A stretch of 64,000 bases of DNA from Elysia crispata (lineage: Eukaryota > Mollusca > Gastropoda > Plakobranchidae), in assembly GCA_033675545.1 (NCBI GenBank), contig JAWDGP010008052.1:838501-902500 (forward strand). Reading direction: 5' to 3'. Position numbers and translations under genes: made by a program. The notes beneath the pieces are model-generated. The model did no database searches and had not been told where the DNA came from. It saw nothing but the letters and a program-made list of their open reading frames with translations. Positions 1 to 16,048 of this stretch are shown in pieces; the stretch's first letter is position 1; every line of letters begins with the position of its first letter.

Positions 1-285
1 TTGCAACACTGTTTCATTTGATTTCTTTGCAGTCCATAAGATTTGTAGCATTCTCCAAAGGATGCTTTTTGTACCCATTTTGAAATTGTCCAGGCCTCCC
101 ATCCATACACCAAAATGGGTTCAATATAGCGCTCAAGGGCTGTTCTTGTGTGAATCGAGGTGTGGTTATTTGATAGTATTGATTTCATTTTCTGAAAAAC
201 TCTTTTTTGCTTGCGCTATTCTTGTATTGTTGCGTCCATCATGATACTAAAGTACCCAAGTATTTTAATTTCACCTGAGCGCATC
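1..285 (-). pseudogene. LINE reverse transcriptase C-terminal remnant
   Basis: Read on the minus strand, three frames joined by at least two frameshifts give the tail of a non-LTR retrotransposon reverse transcriptase. Recognisable pieces are DGRNNTRIAQAKK (about 245-205), then FQKMKSIL and YIEPILVYGWEAWTISK (about 200-75), then WRMLQILWTAKKSNETVLQ (about 55-1). The YIEPIL.YG.EAWTI block and the RRML.I.WTAKK block are typical of animal LINE-type elements just after the palm and thumb. The frameshifts show it is dead. It continues beyond the left edge, so its full extent is unknown. It lies where the next SGSH intron should be. Confidence 0.8.
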
Positions 286-1855
286 CCTATTCCTCTTTTA
301 TTCTTCTTCCATTTCCTTTTCTCTTTCTCCAGATCTTTCCCTCTTGAATGAAGGGGAAGTGCCACTCTAACTTGTCATCAAGGATTAAAGGCTAGGGTGT
401 CTGTTCACCAATCAGATTGAAAGATAGGCATAGTTTGTTTGTTTCAAGAATTATCAGCTCAGTCGGTTTCCACAAAGGATTCAAATTTATTGTTTTTAGG
501 ATTTGATTTATAAATCTATCTAACAGCATGAGCAATTTTTAAAGCTGCAGTCCACTTTGTTTGTTATAAAACAAATTTTCTTTGAGCGTTTGGAGACAGA
601 TTGTTTGATAAATATATATTATACTTTGAAGTAGTCAGACGAAAAGTTAGAGATAATAAGTAAAGATAATTATGAGAGAAAAAGCAGAAGAAACTGCTGC
701 TTAGTTCCATTTTTATGATCAAAAGAAATGAGATTGAACCCTGATGTAGATAGTGAGAAGTCTGGTCACATAGAGGTAATATATGATCTCCCTTTGCAGT
801 GTCTCTATTTCGTTACTTATAGCTGCTACTGTACTTATTTAGGCAAAGAGAAAATCACTGTCTGAAAAGAGGTTTATTTAAAAAAACGAGATGAATTGCA
901 TACAAAAAATACAAGATATTCGTACATGCCTATAATTCTTGATTTTTTTTTTTTTCAGCTTTACCCTTTTTTAGTATGAGCTTGGGACCATTATTACCTT
1001 CGTTTTCTTTTCACTAGAAAAAAGTAATGGTCTCATTAAAAAAATAATGCTTAGCGTTATTGGAGGCCCTGAAAAGGATGCTATTGCTTAAGGCAAGTGG
1101 CTGAGGGGAGAAAACAGTTCACTGTTTGCCACAAATGATGCGATCCAATGATAAGTTAGGTCTAGATCTAGACACGCCCAGCCTCCACCCCACCCATGCT
1201 TTACGTAGTCTTCTTTCTTTGTTACTGTTACAACCCTGCAAGACCACACTTGCTTGGCATGGTATTAATACACAGTGACTTACTGACTGTATTGGGTTTA
1301 CAAACAAAGAGCTATGTCCAGCCCACACATCCTTTTAAAGGTTTCACCTTTTCCCATCCCTCACGAGGTGTTGACTTGAAGCGAAAATTTCCCCAAACTT
1401 TTGACTTTAGCAAAAAATCAGTTACTTAAACATAGAAGGGAAAAACCGGGACGGCAGTGTGGTGTTGACTTCAAGTGAGAGTTGACTTAAAGCAAGTTGA
1501 CTTCAACTGGATTCTACACTGAACATCCATCAAAAGTTTGTCCCAGAGGAATTTGATGAGTGACTTTGTGACAAATGTTAATTGGCTTTCTATAAGTCCA
1601 GTTTGCCAAACCTAAAGATTTCATAACTTGCACAAACAGTCAAGATAATTGACAAAAGAAAAAAAATAGAGTTGGAGGAACAATTTTCTGGATTTTTTTT
1701 CTCAATTGGCCCACAAATAATTTGCACAACAGGTAACATAAAAAAAACTTTCTATAAATAATTGCAAAAAATTAATTATGCCTAGAAGTCTTGCATTAAT
1801 AGAGTTATTGGATAACAATTCAGCAGCTGAATATTTAAAAATGAATTGTTCCTAC
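286..1855. other. Presumed SGSH intron 6, no exon seen
   Basis: SGSH exon 6 ends at 1856 in phase 0. The next family block, about 180 residues beginning VSEAYVS in human, was not found in this stretch on the minus strand, so this is presumably the start of a long intron. It is AT-rich with short A and T runs and holds no convincing open frame. A repeat-like segment at about 1365-1521 is listed separately. Confidence 0.5.
1365..1521. repeat. GTTGACTT-rich, transposon-end-like segment
   Basis: GTTGACTT recurs at four places (about 1370, 1465, 1482 and 1496) with spacers such as GAAGC and AAAGC. The right end reads, on the minus strand, CAGTGTAGAATCCAGTTGAAG. That opening resembles the CAGTAGAATC terminus of the pogo-like element at 8520-9730. 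I could not find a matching left terminus, and the right flank is not TA, so this could be a truncated relative or chance. Confidence 0.3.
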
Positions 1856-7217
<5,362 letters not shown>

Positions 7218-7359
7218 CTTTTCTGATCTAGCGTCTTCTTCGGATGTTTGAAAGAAACCGATAAACCGTGATAATGACAAAGATAAGAATGTCTAAAATC
7301 TAAACATCACAGCGCTTAGATAGACTAACTTTATCAAGAAGCCGTAGCAGACAATCAAT

Positions 7360-7406
7360 ATCATGTGACATGATCTGCAAAGTCATGTGGCGATGAGCCA
7401 TGTGAT
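7360..7406 (-). promoter_or_regulatory. Triple CATGTG E-box (CLEAR / M-box-like) upstream of SGSH
   Basis: Three CATGTG cores lie at 7362-7367, 7384-7389 and 7399-7404, about 145-190 bp upstream of the SGSH start codon. The first, TCATGTGAC, sits in a perfect 15-nt palindrome, ATCATGT-G-ACATGAT (7360-7374). The second reads GTCATGTGGC. GTCATGTGAC is the M-box variant bound by MITF/TFE-family bHLH-ZIP factors, which drive lysosomal genes in animals, and SGSH is a known vertebrate target. Function here is inferred from motif and position only. Confidence 0.6.
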
Positions 7407-8519
7407 ATGTTGTTTTCTTTCGAGGAGGAAGAAAGATAATTTTAGCTTTCGGAAAACTAAGTGACCTATATTTTACACTGATACCCGGTGTTATTTTTTT
7501 AATTGAGTATCTCTATGACTGTTTAAATTCAAGTGGCCTCGATTGAGCAGATTATTTCAGAATGATTTATAAATTTTAGAAATGCAAAGACGAACAATTC
7601 ATTCATTGCAAAATATGTAGGACAACACCTTTCAAGCGGCAGAGCTCTATACAAGATTACGGCAAAGGCAAGTTTCTCTTTCTTGTGTCTGAAACTAAGC
7701 AACTAGGCTATTATTTGTGTCTTTAATGTTGCCCTCGATCCATTTGAATGACAGGCTGTAAATTAGCACAATCAAATAACTACAGCTTCTTATTAAAAGA
7801 TAAAGAAACTACTTTGAAACGAAGAGAGCTGTTGGGAATCTGTAAAAACATTTAATATAATGATAACTGCTAAGTACTTCAACCCACTGCATGACCAAAA
7901 TTTTCTACACCTAAATCAAGTAATTAAAGATCATCAAAATTGTAGAGCCATTTTAAAACTATAGATCTAGATCTAGATCTAGAATTAGATTTCTATTTAT
8001 TAAATAGATCCATAGAAGATAGCTGGATCTAAATCTAGATGCAAATCAAGTTTAGACTTAGGCCCTAGTACAGACATCTAGATCTAGATCTAGTAGCCTT
8101 GAGTGTTATGGATCATCATGATGACAGTCAATGCATTAGAAAAATGTATATATTGTGTAAAAATTAAGCCTAGATCTAGAGTTTAGATTTTTAGATCTAA
8201 ACTCTATATCTAGGATTTTATTTAGATCTACAGAATTTTGTCAAAAAGAACCACTACAAACAAAAGAAAGAGCTGGATTGGATCTAGTCTAAATCTGTAT
8301 AATTTGTTTGGTATTTTGCAGTTAACAGCCCATCTCACCCATAGCTTTAGAAAATGTATTTATCTTAACGAATTTAATATGCTGAACACAAATATGAAGG
8401 TTTTATTTGTTGCAAATAAATACTTTTCAAGATATAAGCATTTTTATGTTGTTCTAAAGTCGGGAAACAATCAATTGTGAAGCCCAGCATGAGTTGGGCT
8501 GATATCTGCAAATCTACTA
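7407..8519. repeat. Intergenic stretch with AGATCT palindrome cluster
   Basis: Contains repeated CTAGATCTAGATCTAG-type palindromes at about 7963-7983, 8022-8040, 8078-8094 and 8169-8240. This motif recurs elsewhere in the window (about 9767-9806, 12040, 46525-46545, 49935). The rest is AT-rich with no gene recognised. It separates SGSH from the pogo-like element. Confidence 0.7.
8169..8214. repeat. Imperfect hairpin made of AGATCT motifs
   Basis: The left arm CCTAGATCTAGAGTTTAGAT (8169-8188) and the right arm at 8195-8214 are reverse complements at 19 of 20 positions, with a 6-nt loop. Confidence 0.85.
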
Positions 8520-9730
8520 CAGTAGAATCACTTTAAACCGAAATTTTGGGGCCCTTTGAATTTTCATTTCGGTTTAAAAGCATTTTGGTTTAAAGCTAGT
8601 TTTGTTTTCGGTCATTTTTCAGGGGAAGTAACCGCTATTTCTGTTGCCTTGCCAATAATAACTGGGCCTAACATTGACAACGGAACATTCATTGCCCTGG
8701 CTTGCCGAAACCAGAGAAACACTGCTTCTTCCAGCCCTTCATGACTGCAAAGTTTCACTTTCTTGGTAGTTGGGCAAAATTTCGAATCTTCACGAGCCTT
8801 CTGTAATTTCTCCCTGTCTTTCAAAATTGTAGACAGCGTTGAGTTTGGGATGTTATGTTTTTTACAGATCTCTGTCTTCGTCAGGTTCTTTTCATCCACT
8901 TGGGATAAGATTTTCAGTTTAAATTCCAATGTGTAAGCAGAGTGCTTTCTTTTCGACATCTTAGAGTTGGATAAAGCTAAATGTTGAAAACTATCACAAG
9001 TTGTAGGCCTAATGCGAATTAGAAATTAGAATACATGTACTGATCAGTAGCACTGCGTCGATGTTCAATGCCGACGATGTAAAAACTGGAACTGTGGCGG
9101 TGTGTGTGTGTGTCACGGTGCCTGTGCCCCCATGTTGAACATACAACTGCCTTACAAAGAATACAGTATCTCTACCACTATCAGTATCAGTGCGTCGAAA
9201 AAAGAAAGAGGGCTCCGTGTGTCTATTTCTACCGTCACAAAGCACTAGATCTCTATTCACACACATACACGCATAAAAGCACAACCACTGACTGCGCGAG
9301 CGAGACGTGCAGTAGTGATCCCTTGCGTGAATGTCCAATCACCATCGCTTACCACCGCCACCACCCCTCCTCATTCCCATACATGGACTGTACGGGTCTA
9401 GTGCAGGGTTTGATCGGTGTGCCCCTCCCCACCCCCCATCAGGTATTAGATTGTCAAAAAACGCCTTCTCTTCCCTTCATACAATTACGTGTACTAGGCA
9501 TTGGGTGTGTTTTGATTTTTTTCCCTCAGGGTTAATAAAGAGAAGGGGAAGAAAGAGAAAAAATAGAGAAAAGTTATTTCGATTTAAAGGCAGTGCCATT
9601 TCGAAGCATTTCGGTTTATCGCGGGAAAAAGTACAAAGGCAAAGAGGAAATTCACACAATTTGTCGATTTTTTTTTTCCGCTCATCGAATTTTTCGGTTT
9701 AGCGGCTTTCGGTTTAAAGTGATTCTACTG
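8520..9730 (-). mobile_element. pogo/Tigger-type DNA transposon, internally deleted
   Basis: Both ends are present. The left terminus is CAGTAGAATCACTTTAAACC (8520-8539) and the right terminus is its exact inverse, ending at 9730. The element is flanked by TA on each side (8518-8519 and 9731-9732), the target duplication expected of the Tc1/mariner-pogo superfamily. CAGT termini are typical of pogo/Tigger elements. Subterminal motifs of the type TTTCGGTTTA recur near both ends (about 8566-8580, 8584-8596, 9577-9620 and 9693-9715). At about 1.2 kb it is shorter than an autonomous Tigger (about 2.5 kb or more). It keeps only the start of the transposase gene, on the minus strand. Confidence 0.9.
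8612..8959 (-). pseudogene. Tigger-like transposase, DNA-binding N-terminus only
   Basis: An ATG-initiated frame of 115 residues without internal stops. Residues 3-52 match the CENP-B/psq-type helix-turn-helix: basic start MSKRKHSAYTLEFKLKIL, then KTEICKKHNIPNSTLSTIL. Residues 68-105 match the start of the second, CENP-B-type, DNA-binding domain (LEEAVFLWFRQARAMNVP). The DDE catalytic domain is absent: the frame ends in SPEK and a stop about 90 bp from the left terminus, consistent with an internal deletion. The intact frame could still yield a DNA-binding-only protein, but there is no evidence that it is expressed. Confidence 0.85.
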
Positions 9731-9933
9731 TATTTGTTTATTATCAATGTAAATGATGAAAAAACTGATCTAGATCAAGAACTAGATTTTAGATATATAG
9801 ATCTAGCTGCAGATTAGACCTTTATGCAGTAAGATCAAAATAACAAAGCAAAGTCTGTTGATCACTAGGCCCTACACATTGAGATTGTATTAATCAGACA
9901 TGTGAATAATGATGACTTTTTTAAAGTTTTCCA

Positions 9934-9994
9934 ATGGAAAATATAAAATTGAAATTGGTAGACTTGGGTCTGAATTTGGATGTAATCCACCCAG
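9934..9994 (+). CDS. Candidate small 5' exon, possible uORF (weak)
   Basis: An ATG opens MENIKLKLVDLGLNLDV and runs in frame to a donor CCAG^GTAAGA (phase 1). The nearest downstream acceptor with a good pyrimidine tract is at 11234. Joined there, the frame continues ELEIDETITEN and stops about 35 nt before the ATG at 11307. It could therefore be the first exon of that gene carrying an upstream ORF, or chance. No family is recognised. Confidence 0.25.
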
Positions 9995-11234
9995 GTAAGA
10001 TCATTTTAATAAATAGCCTTTAAAAATTAAACTATAAAATGCGAAATAACAAAGTTTGATACTCTGGGCTAGATCAGGTCAAACTTGCTTTTGAAAATAG
10101 CAGCCTTTTTTATTTTTGAAGAAATTTCAATAGAACTTTCAACCAAATTTATTTGCTGAATTGAATTTATATTTTGCGATGATGACAAGAGTTTATACAT
10201 TCAAAGTTTTAAAAATGCTATGGAACCAGCTTGAAGTAATGGGACATTGAAATATGTTTTTGATTCTCCTGATTTCCACTTTACTTGGTGGTCTGATATT
10301 TTGTCATTAAATAGTTTATTAATTAATTAATCTCTCTATCAGTTCAGGGCACTTTAAATGGGCACTTAGCAGTTGAAAGAGGCTTTTTGCAAAAAACAAC
10401 AACTTTTTTTTACTTGATCTATCAGCACAGTTTGGCTCTTCCAATACTTTATCATATGATTATGACTGTTTTTTTGTGGGAGATCAAGTGTCATTTAGTT
10501 TTACTTGCCATATATGCTATGCAGGATATTTTTCTCCTTTTTCTTATGTTTTATTTTCCATGCTCTTAAATTCTTACATCTAACACATTCTTGATGGAAC
10601 TTCATGTTACAGTTCTCACCGTATGATTTTATGATCACTTTACTTATCTTCAAGCCCTTGTCAATTTCAATACCTCCACTAAATCTATTAAAGAAGAAAA
10701 AACAAAAACCAATGGAATATTGCAGTTCAAAATTGAAACAGATGTAACTTCTCATCTAAGTAAGCCTACACTTCTATGACTGGACAAAGAAACAGTGCTG
10801 TAAACACTGTTCTGCTCTAGGCAATGTAAAAAAGAAAAAAAAAGAAAGAGAACCACCAGAGGAGATATAAATCGTTTATCGTGGGCACAAAATTATTTTA
10901 AATTAAATAATGCTAGGTAAAATTTTTTAAAGCCAATTATCAAATTAAAAAACAAAGAAACAACTCTTTTGGTACTCACTACATCATGGTTTACCCATGG
11001 ATGCAGTTGAATTTTAATCTGCTAGGTTACCATGTTATAGTCAGTGTTTAAAAATTCTTTTCTAATAATTTTAGAAATTGGAATTACCTATAGATTAAGT
11101 AGTTTTGTTTAATAAAAGAATTGTTTTGCTGAAGTTGATCCCTGAGCAACTAATTTATCTTAAAGAAAAACATGATGGCTAGGACAATTAAAACTATTTA
11201 TATGAATAGTGCATTTTTTGTTTACATTTACCAG
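9995..11234. other. Intergenic or 5' intron, nothing identified
   Basis: AT-rich sequence. On the minus strand about 10625-10680 resembles a short exon: an acceptor after TTCTTCTTTAATAG, a frame FSGGIEIDKGLKISKVIIKS, and a GTGAGA donor. No family is recognised and no partner exons were found. Confidence 0.3.
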
Positions 11235-11429
11235 AGCTAGAAATCGACGAAACTATAACAGAAAATTAAACATCTGAGGACACCGGCAAAGCCATTTTTA
11301 AATAACATGGCATCTATTAACATCAACAATAAACCTCACTCATATGGTGCTCTCAATATAAACGTAGAGGGAGAGCCTCTTATTCAACCTATTGAAGATA
11401 TTTCAGCAAACTCAATTGATTTTATTCAG
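11235..11429 (+). CDS. Start-codon exon of an unidentified plus-strand gene
   Basis: The exon is bounded by a strong acceptor (TTTTTTGTTTACATTTACCAG at 11214-11234) and a strong donor (TTCAG^GTAAGT at 11429/11430). About 72 nt of leader precede ATG at 11307 in a good context (AACATGG). The coding part (11307-11429) is 41 codons in phase 0, beginning MASININNKPHSYGALNINV and ending ANSIDFIQ. EGEPLI fits the acidic dileucine sorting pattern [DE]xxxL[LI] found at cytosolic tails of endolysosomal and vesicle transporters, which is only a hint. I could not identify the protein or find its next exon, so the following intron must be long or the exon lies beyond the window. Confidence 0.5.
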
Positions 11430-11458
11430 GTAAGTTACTTTTAAGTGTTTTGTTTTTT

Positions 11459-11495
11459 CTCACTCTGTCTTACTGTTTGTCTGTCTCTGTCTGAC

Positions 11496-11536
<41 letters not shown>

Positions 11537-11558
11537 GTGTCTCTCTCTCTCTTTTTTT
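11459..11558 (+). repeat. (CTGT)n/(CT)n microsatellite just after a donor site
   Basis: A compound pyrimidine-rich array (CTGTCTGT then CTCTCT) starting about 30 nt downstream of the donor at 11430. It repeats the arrangement seen at SGSH exon 1, with a CU-rich array close behind the first coding exon on the sense strand. Confidence 0.95.
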
Positions 11559-13131
11559 CAACAATTTGAGAAGACCTTTACAGTGCGGTCAAACAAAAAA
11601 TAGTTTTAAGAAACATATAATTTAAACTATGTTTTCCATTCTTTTGAATATAATTCTTGTCAGTTTGTCCGAATAGATTCAGTTTTTAGAGATGTTTGAA
11701 TTTTGTTTAATTTTACAAGGCTTTATCAAAAATTTATGTCATATATACATGTCTATGCCAACAGCAACAACATTGCCCTTTCAACATTTTGCACAGTCTT
11801 ATTGAACTAACGCCTCAAGCCAGGTTCAACAATTACTGCTTTTTCTTTTAGATGAAAATTTTTATATTTAAGAAGGGTTTAATATTTGCATGCAGCTTTT
11901 TCCTTTTAATTTTTGAGTTTATTCATCATAATATTGTAGATCTTTATGAATTTGGCAGGTAGATTATTTACTTAAAGCATGCTATTTATTCTTTTCCTCA
12001 TCCTTGTAGAAGGCTGTCTTTTTAAGTAAAGGTTTTAGATCTAGAGAGAAAATTAAATTATGAAGTGTTTTAAAAAATTGTGACAAACATTTTTATAGTA
12101 TATAAAACCAGAGAAAACATCTTAATATCTGTATTGGGACTCAAAAATAGTTTTAAGCTATCCATAAACTCCACTTTACAACATTTGAGGTATAATGATT
12201 CTGCCATTTTGTTTATCTCATTTTTTTAAAAATCAACATCAAAGGAAAATACCATTTAAGAACTGGTCTGAAATAAAAGACATTTGTATGTTGTAGTTTA
12301 AGAATCTTTAAAAGTACTTTTAATGTTACCACAGTGTCTGTAGAACTAAATAAAATAACCCAACAAAAGTTGGCCTCACATGTAGTGTATCAATATTGTT
12401 GAATATTGCAAGTTTTATAAATAAAACTAACACCACTGTGCAAATATAAAGCCTATGCTTAGTCATTTGAAGTAAGGCGCAGTATGTCAATTTCACTATT
12501 TTGGCCTTGCTTTTTTCAGTCGCAAAAGGAATAAAAACAAATGGATGTTATAGTAGCTGATCCTGAGGTATTGATTTTTCTGCCATATTCTGCTTGTGTT
12601 GCATTCGAAGCATAAATGTACTAACCCTTTACCCTTTGTTTTAGTATTCTTTCTGTAGAGCAAAATGTGGAACGACTGGTCAATTCGCTTCATGCTGTTA
12701 TTAATTTGTTTGCTGTGCTTTAAGATAACTTCAAACTATTTAGCTCACCTTGATGTAACATTCACTCTTTATCAAACTGTGCGTCAATCAAACATGAAAC
12801 TATTTGGGACAAAAATTCTCTTGATTCAATCTCTCTCAGCATTCCAATATTATAGAGGGTGGCCTTCGCGCGCGCACACACACACACACACAAATTTTGA
12901 TGAAAACCTAAATCTGATTGTTCAATATTCAGTGATTGTGCTTTAAATTAAAGAGTTAAAGGGTTGTATGCACTTGACACGTCCTCCTCACATGATAAAA
13001 TTTTAAGTGGTTGTAAGAGGAGACAGTCCTATGATTATGATTACACTTAACCTCTTTTTGTCACATTTACCTCTACTGCATATTGATGTAGACTTTTAAA
13101 ACCTTGTTCGCATTTTTTTTTTGTTAATGGG

Positions 13132-13172
13132 AAGATAGATATGTGTTAGAACTTCTAACACATATCTATCTT
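13132..13172. repeat. Perfect 41-nt palindrome (20-bp arms, 1-nt centre)
   Basis: The arm AAGATAGATATGTGTTAGAA (13132-13151) is followed by a single C and then its exact reverse complement (13153-13172). As RNA it would form a near-perfect hairpin. Confidence 0.95.
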
Positions 13173-16011
13173 TTCATTTAAAAGAAGTAGAGCTGAAATA
13201 ACTCTATTATACTCTTTATATGATGAATATTTAAAAGCTCTTATTATTCTTTACTTTGTATTCAAAGAGAATATGTTCTTTCAATCAATATCGCTGGCAT
13301 CATAATCTTCATCTCATCGTTTTCATAATCACTTTTATCGCCTTCATCATCGACGTCAGAATCGCTTCTTTAAACGTAAGTGGTTCATATGACCACAACA
13401 ATGATTCTTCAAAGTGTTCTATTTCTAGCCCTTTTTTCGTACCCCTTTTTTGTGTAGTCCCACGTCCATCTTTGTCATCCGTTCCGCGATCTCTCATCTC
13501 TACGAGCTTCTTAGCCTTCCTTGGGTCTGACTCTCTCGAGGATAAGCAGATTCTTGTCACCCTGCTAGCTCTCAGTTCTTTCCTGGCCTAGTGTATGCCC
13601 TTTTCAGACCTCTTTCGCTCTTTCATTTCCATCGGGATTGGGGTGTGTTCGTTGTTTTATTTTACAACATATCTCTAGAGAGAAAATGACCCCTGAATAT
13701 TTTTGTAGAAACAAGTATTATATTGAACCTTGCCGCTGTTCTGAAAAAAAAATCTTATGAAACACATACTATGGGGATCATTTAAGGCACACAAATAATA
13801 CGATGATACCAATATAAAAGGGTGTTTGTCAATATGGATATTGTTAATTATCACAAAATCTAGAACTTTCTTGATTTTGTTGCACAAACACTGGCTGGGA
13901 AAGTTTCAGATGTCCCTTTCCATCATCAGAGTGTGCACATCACAAAATCTTTGATAAAATATGAGGGGCAGCTCCGTAAAGCTAAGGCAACATTTTAGGC
14001 TTTTCACGACGTTCAGCGCATCTATCGCAGTATCCTGTATGACACCAGATTAACACTTTCAGATTAACAGTCCCGAAAAGTTTTAAGTTCTTTGGAACGG
14101 GCATCCATCAAAAACTGCTTGCTTAAAACTCTGTCACACCTTGATCAGATCAAAAGTCATACGCGGGTGGGTTGTGTATGGACTCGCGTTAAAATGCACT
14201 ATAACAACTCGTCCCTGTCACGATCGAAAAGTCTGTTGTCTAGATAGTCTTGGCCCATTTCCGTTTCCATCATCAAATTCTGCGCATAGTTTTAGCTGGG
14301 TGCATTTTTATAGTCTTGTTACTCTAAAGCTTTTCGTATTACTAGATCTAGACGGAACAACTTAAAATGCGAACGGCACTGCCGATAGGCTGATACCAAA
14401 TCACATATACATGTACATGTACCTCAAATTGATCATCATGAGCAAACATTCTCTCTCGTTTTCTCTAAATATTTTTCTTTAAACAGCCACCAAACCCGGT
14501 TTCTCTCGCTCTCTTAGAACTTGTACCACTTCACATAATTATTTTAACTATACGAATGGATTTCAATCTGATAGTGACAGGCAACCGTTAAGAACAAACA
14601 TATACCCCCCTCATTTCAAGTTACTGAACAGGCTATCACTTCAAATTCGCATCAATTTTTGTTTGGATTACCTCCCATAGCAAGATCCGAGATCGTAGAG
14701 AAAAAGTAGAAATATCGACGGAAGCTCTTGAGGAAAAGGCATCCCAACTTTAATAAATATTTTTTTCTTCCAAAATCTGTCATGGTGTATAAATATACAG
14801 TCGTGCAATTGTTTAAAAATAAAATAAAAAATAATCGATCATAAATTTCGTTAATTCCACTTTATATCGGTTATTTTTCCTTGATTTTTTTTTTTTCATA
14901 CTTTAGCGATCAATCTGGCTAGCGTTTGCTTGACACCAAATACTGATTAAGACATAACAAAAAAAAAAAAAACAAAAAAAAAAAAACGAAACAGAGTATC
15001 AATCAAAGAACAAAAGAGGAGGAAAAAAAAAAACGCGTAGATTTTTGTAAGTCTTAAACTATTTTCCATCTGCATCTTTTTTTTTTTTTTTTTTTTGTAG
15101 GAAGTTGAGAAACATTTCTCACTTCATGGCCCACGGTGTACAGAGTTCGCGCCTTTAAACTCTAACTTATTTGGTAGTACAGACCAAACACTCGGAATCA
15201 TTACATGCATTGATAACTAGCATTGAAATTTAGAAAAAAAAATTTCGTTTCACCCTTGGTTATCTAAATTATAATCATGAATTTAAATGAGTAAGTGAAA
15301 CATAAATGCAAAAAAAGATTGTTTACATTAAGAGATGGTTGATCTGAGAAGTCAGTATCATTATTGGCCTAGGAGATAGCATATAAGATTTATTTAATGA
15401 AAAATGCTTCAAATCATGCATTTATCTTCACATCCGCAAATCCATCGAAATGAGCACGTTTTGCAATATTATTTTGTTTTGATGTTTGAAGTATGATAAG
15501 CTCCATCTTTAATTATGTGTTTATGTTTTCATAACCTTTATTAGACGCCGCATGATCTTGCTGTTACCTGGAAATGTTTCAACATATATACATTTTTTTG
15601 TCTCAAAAAAAAAAAAATCTTTGTTTTTCTCTGTAAGCATGCATAGTGATTAATAAAAGCGCGACGTTTTTAAGTTATCCATGCTCTGCTTCCGTTTCTT
15701 TTTCTGTGTTTGGACTGTTAATCCATGTTTTTCAATAAGTGTCTTTTCTTAGACCCAACGGTCATTTTCTAGAGGAAAGCACTAATTTTGTTTCTGATCG
15801 GCGATCTGAACGTGCCACCCCCCTTTCTGTAGCTGTTCTTAGTTTTGCTTTCAACATGATTATTGTAACCCTGAATTCGCTTAATTCACACAGTGAAATT
15901 CGAGGCCATTTTATGTTTTTCATCATTAAATATTTCGATATCCCTAACATTGCAGAAAGTTGCAATGAAATCGGGCGGATAAAGGTAACTGTATTATTTA
16001 TATATCATTTA

Positions 16012-16048
<37 letters not shown>

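Noticed and set aside
9009..9702. Open frames of 109-143 codons inside the pogo-like element
   Set aside because: They overlap in several frames of the element's long leader, lack domains and include simple-repeat peptides.
10501..10755. 84-codon minus-strand frame with an exon-like core
   Set aside because: A splice-flanked core at about 10625-10680 is plausible but tiny, with no partner exons or family match. It is noted only in the stretch description.
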